From: Taudactylus pleione | Lineage: Eukaryota; Chordata; Amphibia; Anura; Myobatrachidae | Reading direction: 5' to 3' | Assembly: GCA_031769625.1 (NCBI GenBank) | Contig: JAUIMM010000534.1 | Location: 5,730,001-5,794,000, forward strand | DNA: 64,000 bases | Shown here: one piece after another, positions 63,848-64,000 of the stretch | How the letters are laid out: every line of letters starts with the position of its first letter | Numbering within the stretch: the stretch's first letter is position 1 | Made by a program: the position numbers and the translations under genes | Notes under the pieces: generated by a model | Databases searched by the model: none | The model's input: only the letters and a program-made list of their open reading frames with translations | Told to the model about the DNA's origin: nothing

Positions 63848-64000
63848 GGAAGGTATCCACTACCCGATTAAGCAGAGCGATTGCATGATAACGACATCGT
63901 AATCATGCAATCGCTCACTAATCGGTCACAAATCGGGCATCAAAATGTCGGAAACGACCAGCAATGCGTGCTTCCACTGGTCGTTTCCGACATCAATCAT
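63848..64000. mobile_element. palindrome-containing MITE, cut by window end
   Basis: GGAAGGTATCCACTACCCGATT is followed by a hairpin (GCGATTGCATGATAACGA / TCGTAATCATGCAATCGC, 63880-63914) and by GTCGGAAACGACCAG repeated in inverse (CTGGTCGTTTCCGAC). The right end is outside the window. Confidence 0.5.

Overview
This is repeat-dominated intergenic DNA from a vertebrate genome, most plausibly an amphibian (anuran). I found no convincing host-gene exon, no tRNA or rRNA gene and no bacterial feature. The organism call is an inference. It rests on the mix of hAT, Harbinger-like, Helitron, Tc1, L2-type LINE, L1/Tx1-type LINE and solo-LTR copies, very many miniature elements with short terminal inverted repeats, and abundant minisatellites.

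The main content is one hAT transposon family present four times, each copy bounded by a different perfect 8-bp target-site duplication (TSD): copy 1 at 4474-8892, copy 2 at 11376-16051 (inverted), copy 3 at 30124-35075 and copy 4 at 36583-39261 (inverted). Copy 3 is apparently autonomous. It carries an uninterrupted 1037-residue BED-finger transposase (30759-33872, minus strand) with all three expected acidic catalytic residues. Copies 1, 2 and 4 descend from one defective ancestor. They share two internal deletions in the transposase gene, which remove the BED finger and the catalytic core, and a one-base frameshift near the C-terminus. The deleted core has been replaced by a roughly 130-139 bp minisatellite (array A). 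Array A is visibly related to a roughly 160-bp minisatellite (array B) that lies between the promoter and the start codon in every copy. Array lengths differ in each copy. An older relative lies at 2470-2776, and a palindromic miniature element with related termini lies at 62490-62739.

Layout. 0-4.4 kb: a miniature element, a Tc1-like transposase relic, minisatellites, a long inverted repeat and the hAT relic. 4.5-8.9 kb: hAT copy 1. 9.06-10.6 kb: a non-autonomous Helitron with a nested Harbinger-like element. 11.4-16.05 kb: hAT copy 2. 16.1-22 kb: a hAT-type miniature element, AT-rich repeats and an L1/Tx1-like LINE relic. 22.2-25.2 kb: two hAT-type miniature elements around a solo LTR. 26.7-30 kb: Harbinger-like elements, palindromic elements and inverted tandem repeats. 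30.1-39.3 kb: hAT copies 3 and 4 around a palindrome and a hAT-type miniature element. 39.7-44.9 kb: a cluster of hAT-type elements with perfect 8-bp TSDs, one nested in a Harbinger-like element, two carrying G-rich minisatellites. 47-51.6 kb: a pair of elements rich in telomere-like TTAGGG/CCCTAA words. 52.2-53.6 kb: a second, inverted copy of the solo LTR. 54.6-60.1 kb: a Harbinger-like element, then a degraded L2/CR1-type LINE with a 2A-like motif near its N-terminus, broken by a 445-bp palindromic insertion. 60-64 kb: miniature elements, the hAT foldback in a (TA)n tract, and a 28-bp minisatellite.

The functional logic is that of transposons. The copy 3 transposase could in principle act in trans on copies 1, 2 and 4, which keep both termini. 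The remaining elements are non-autonomous or dead.
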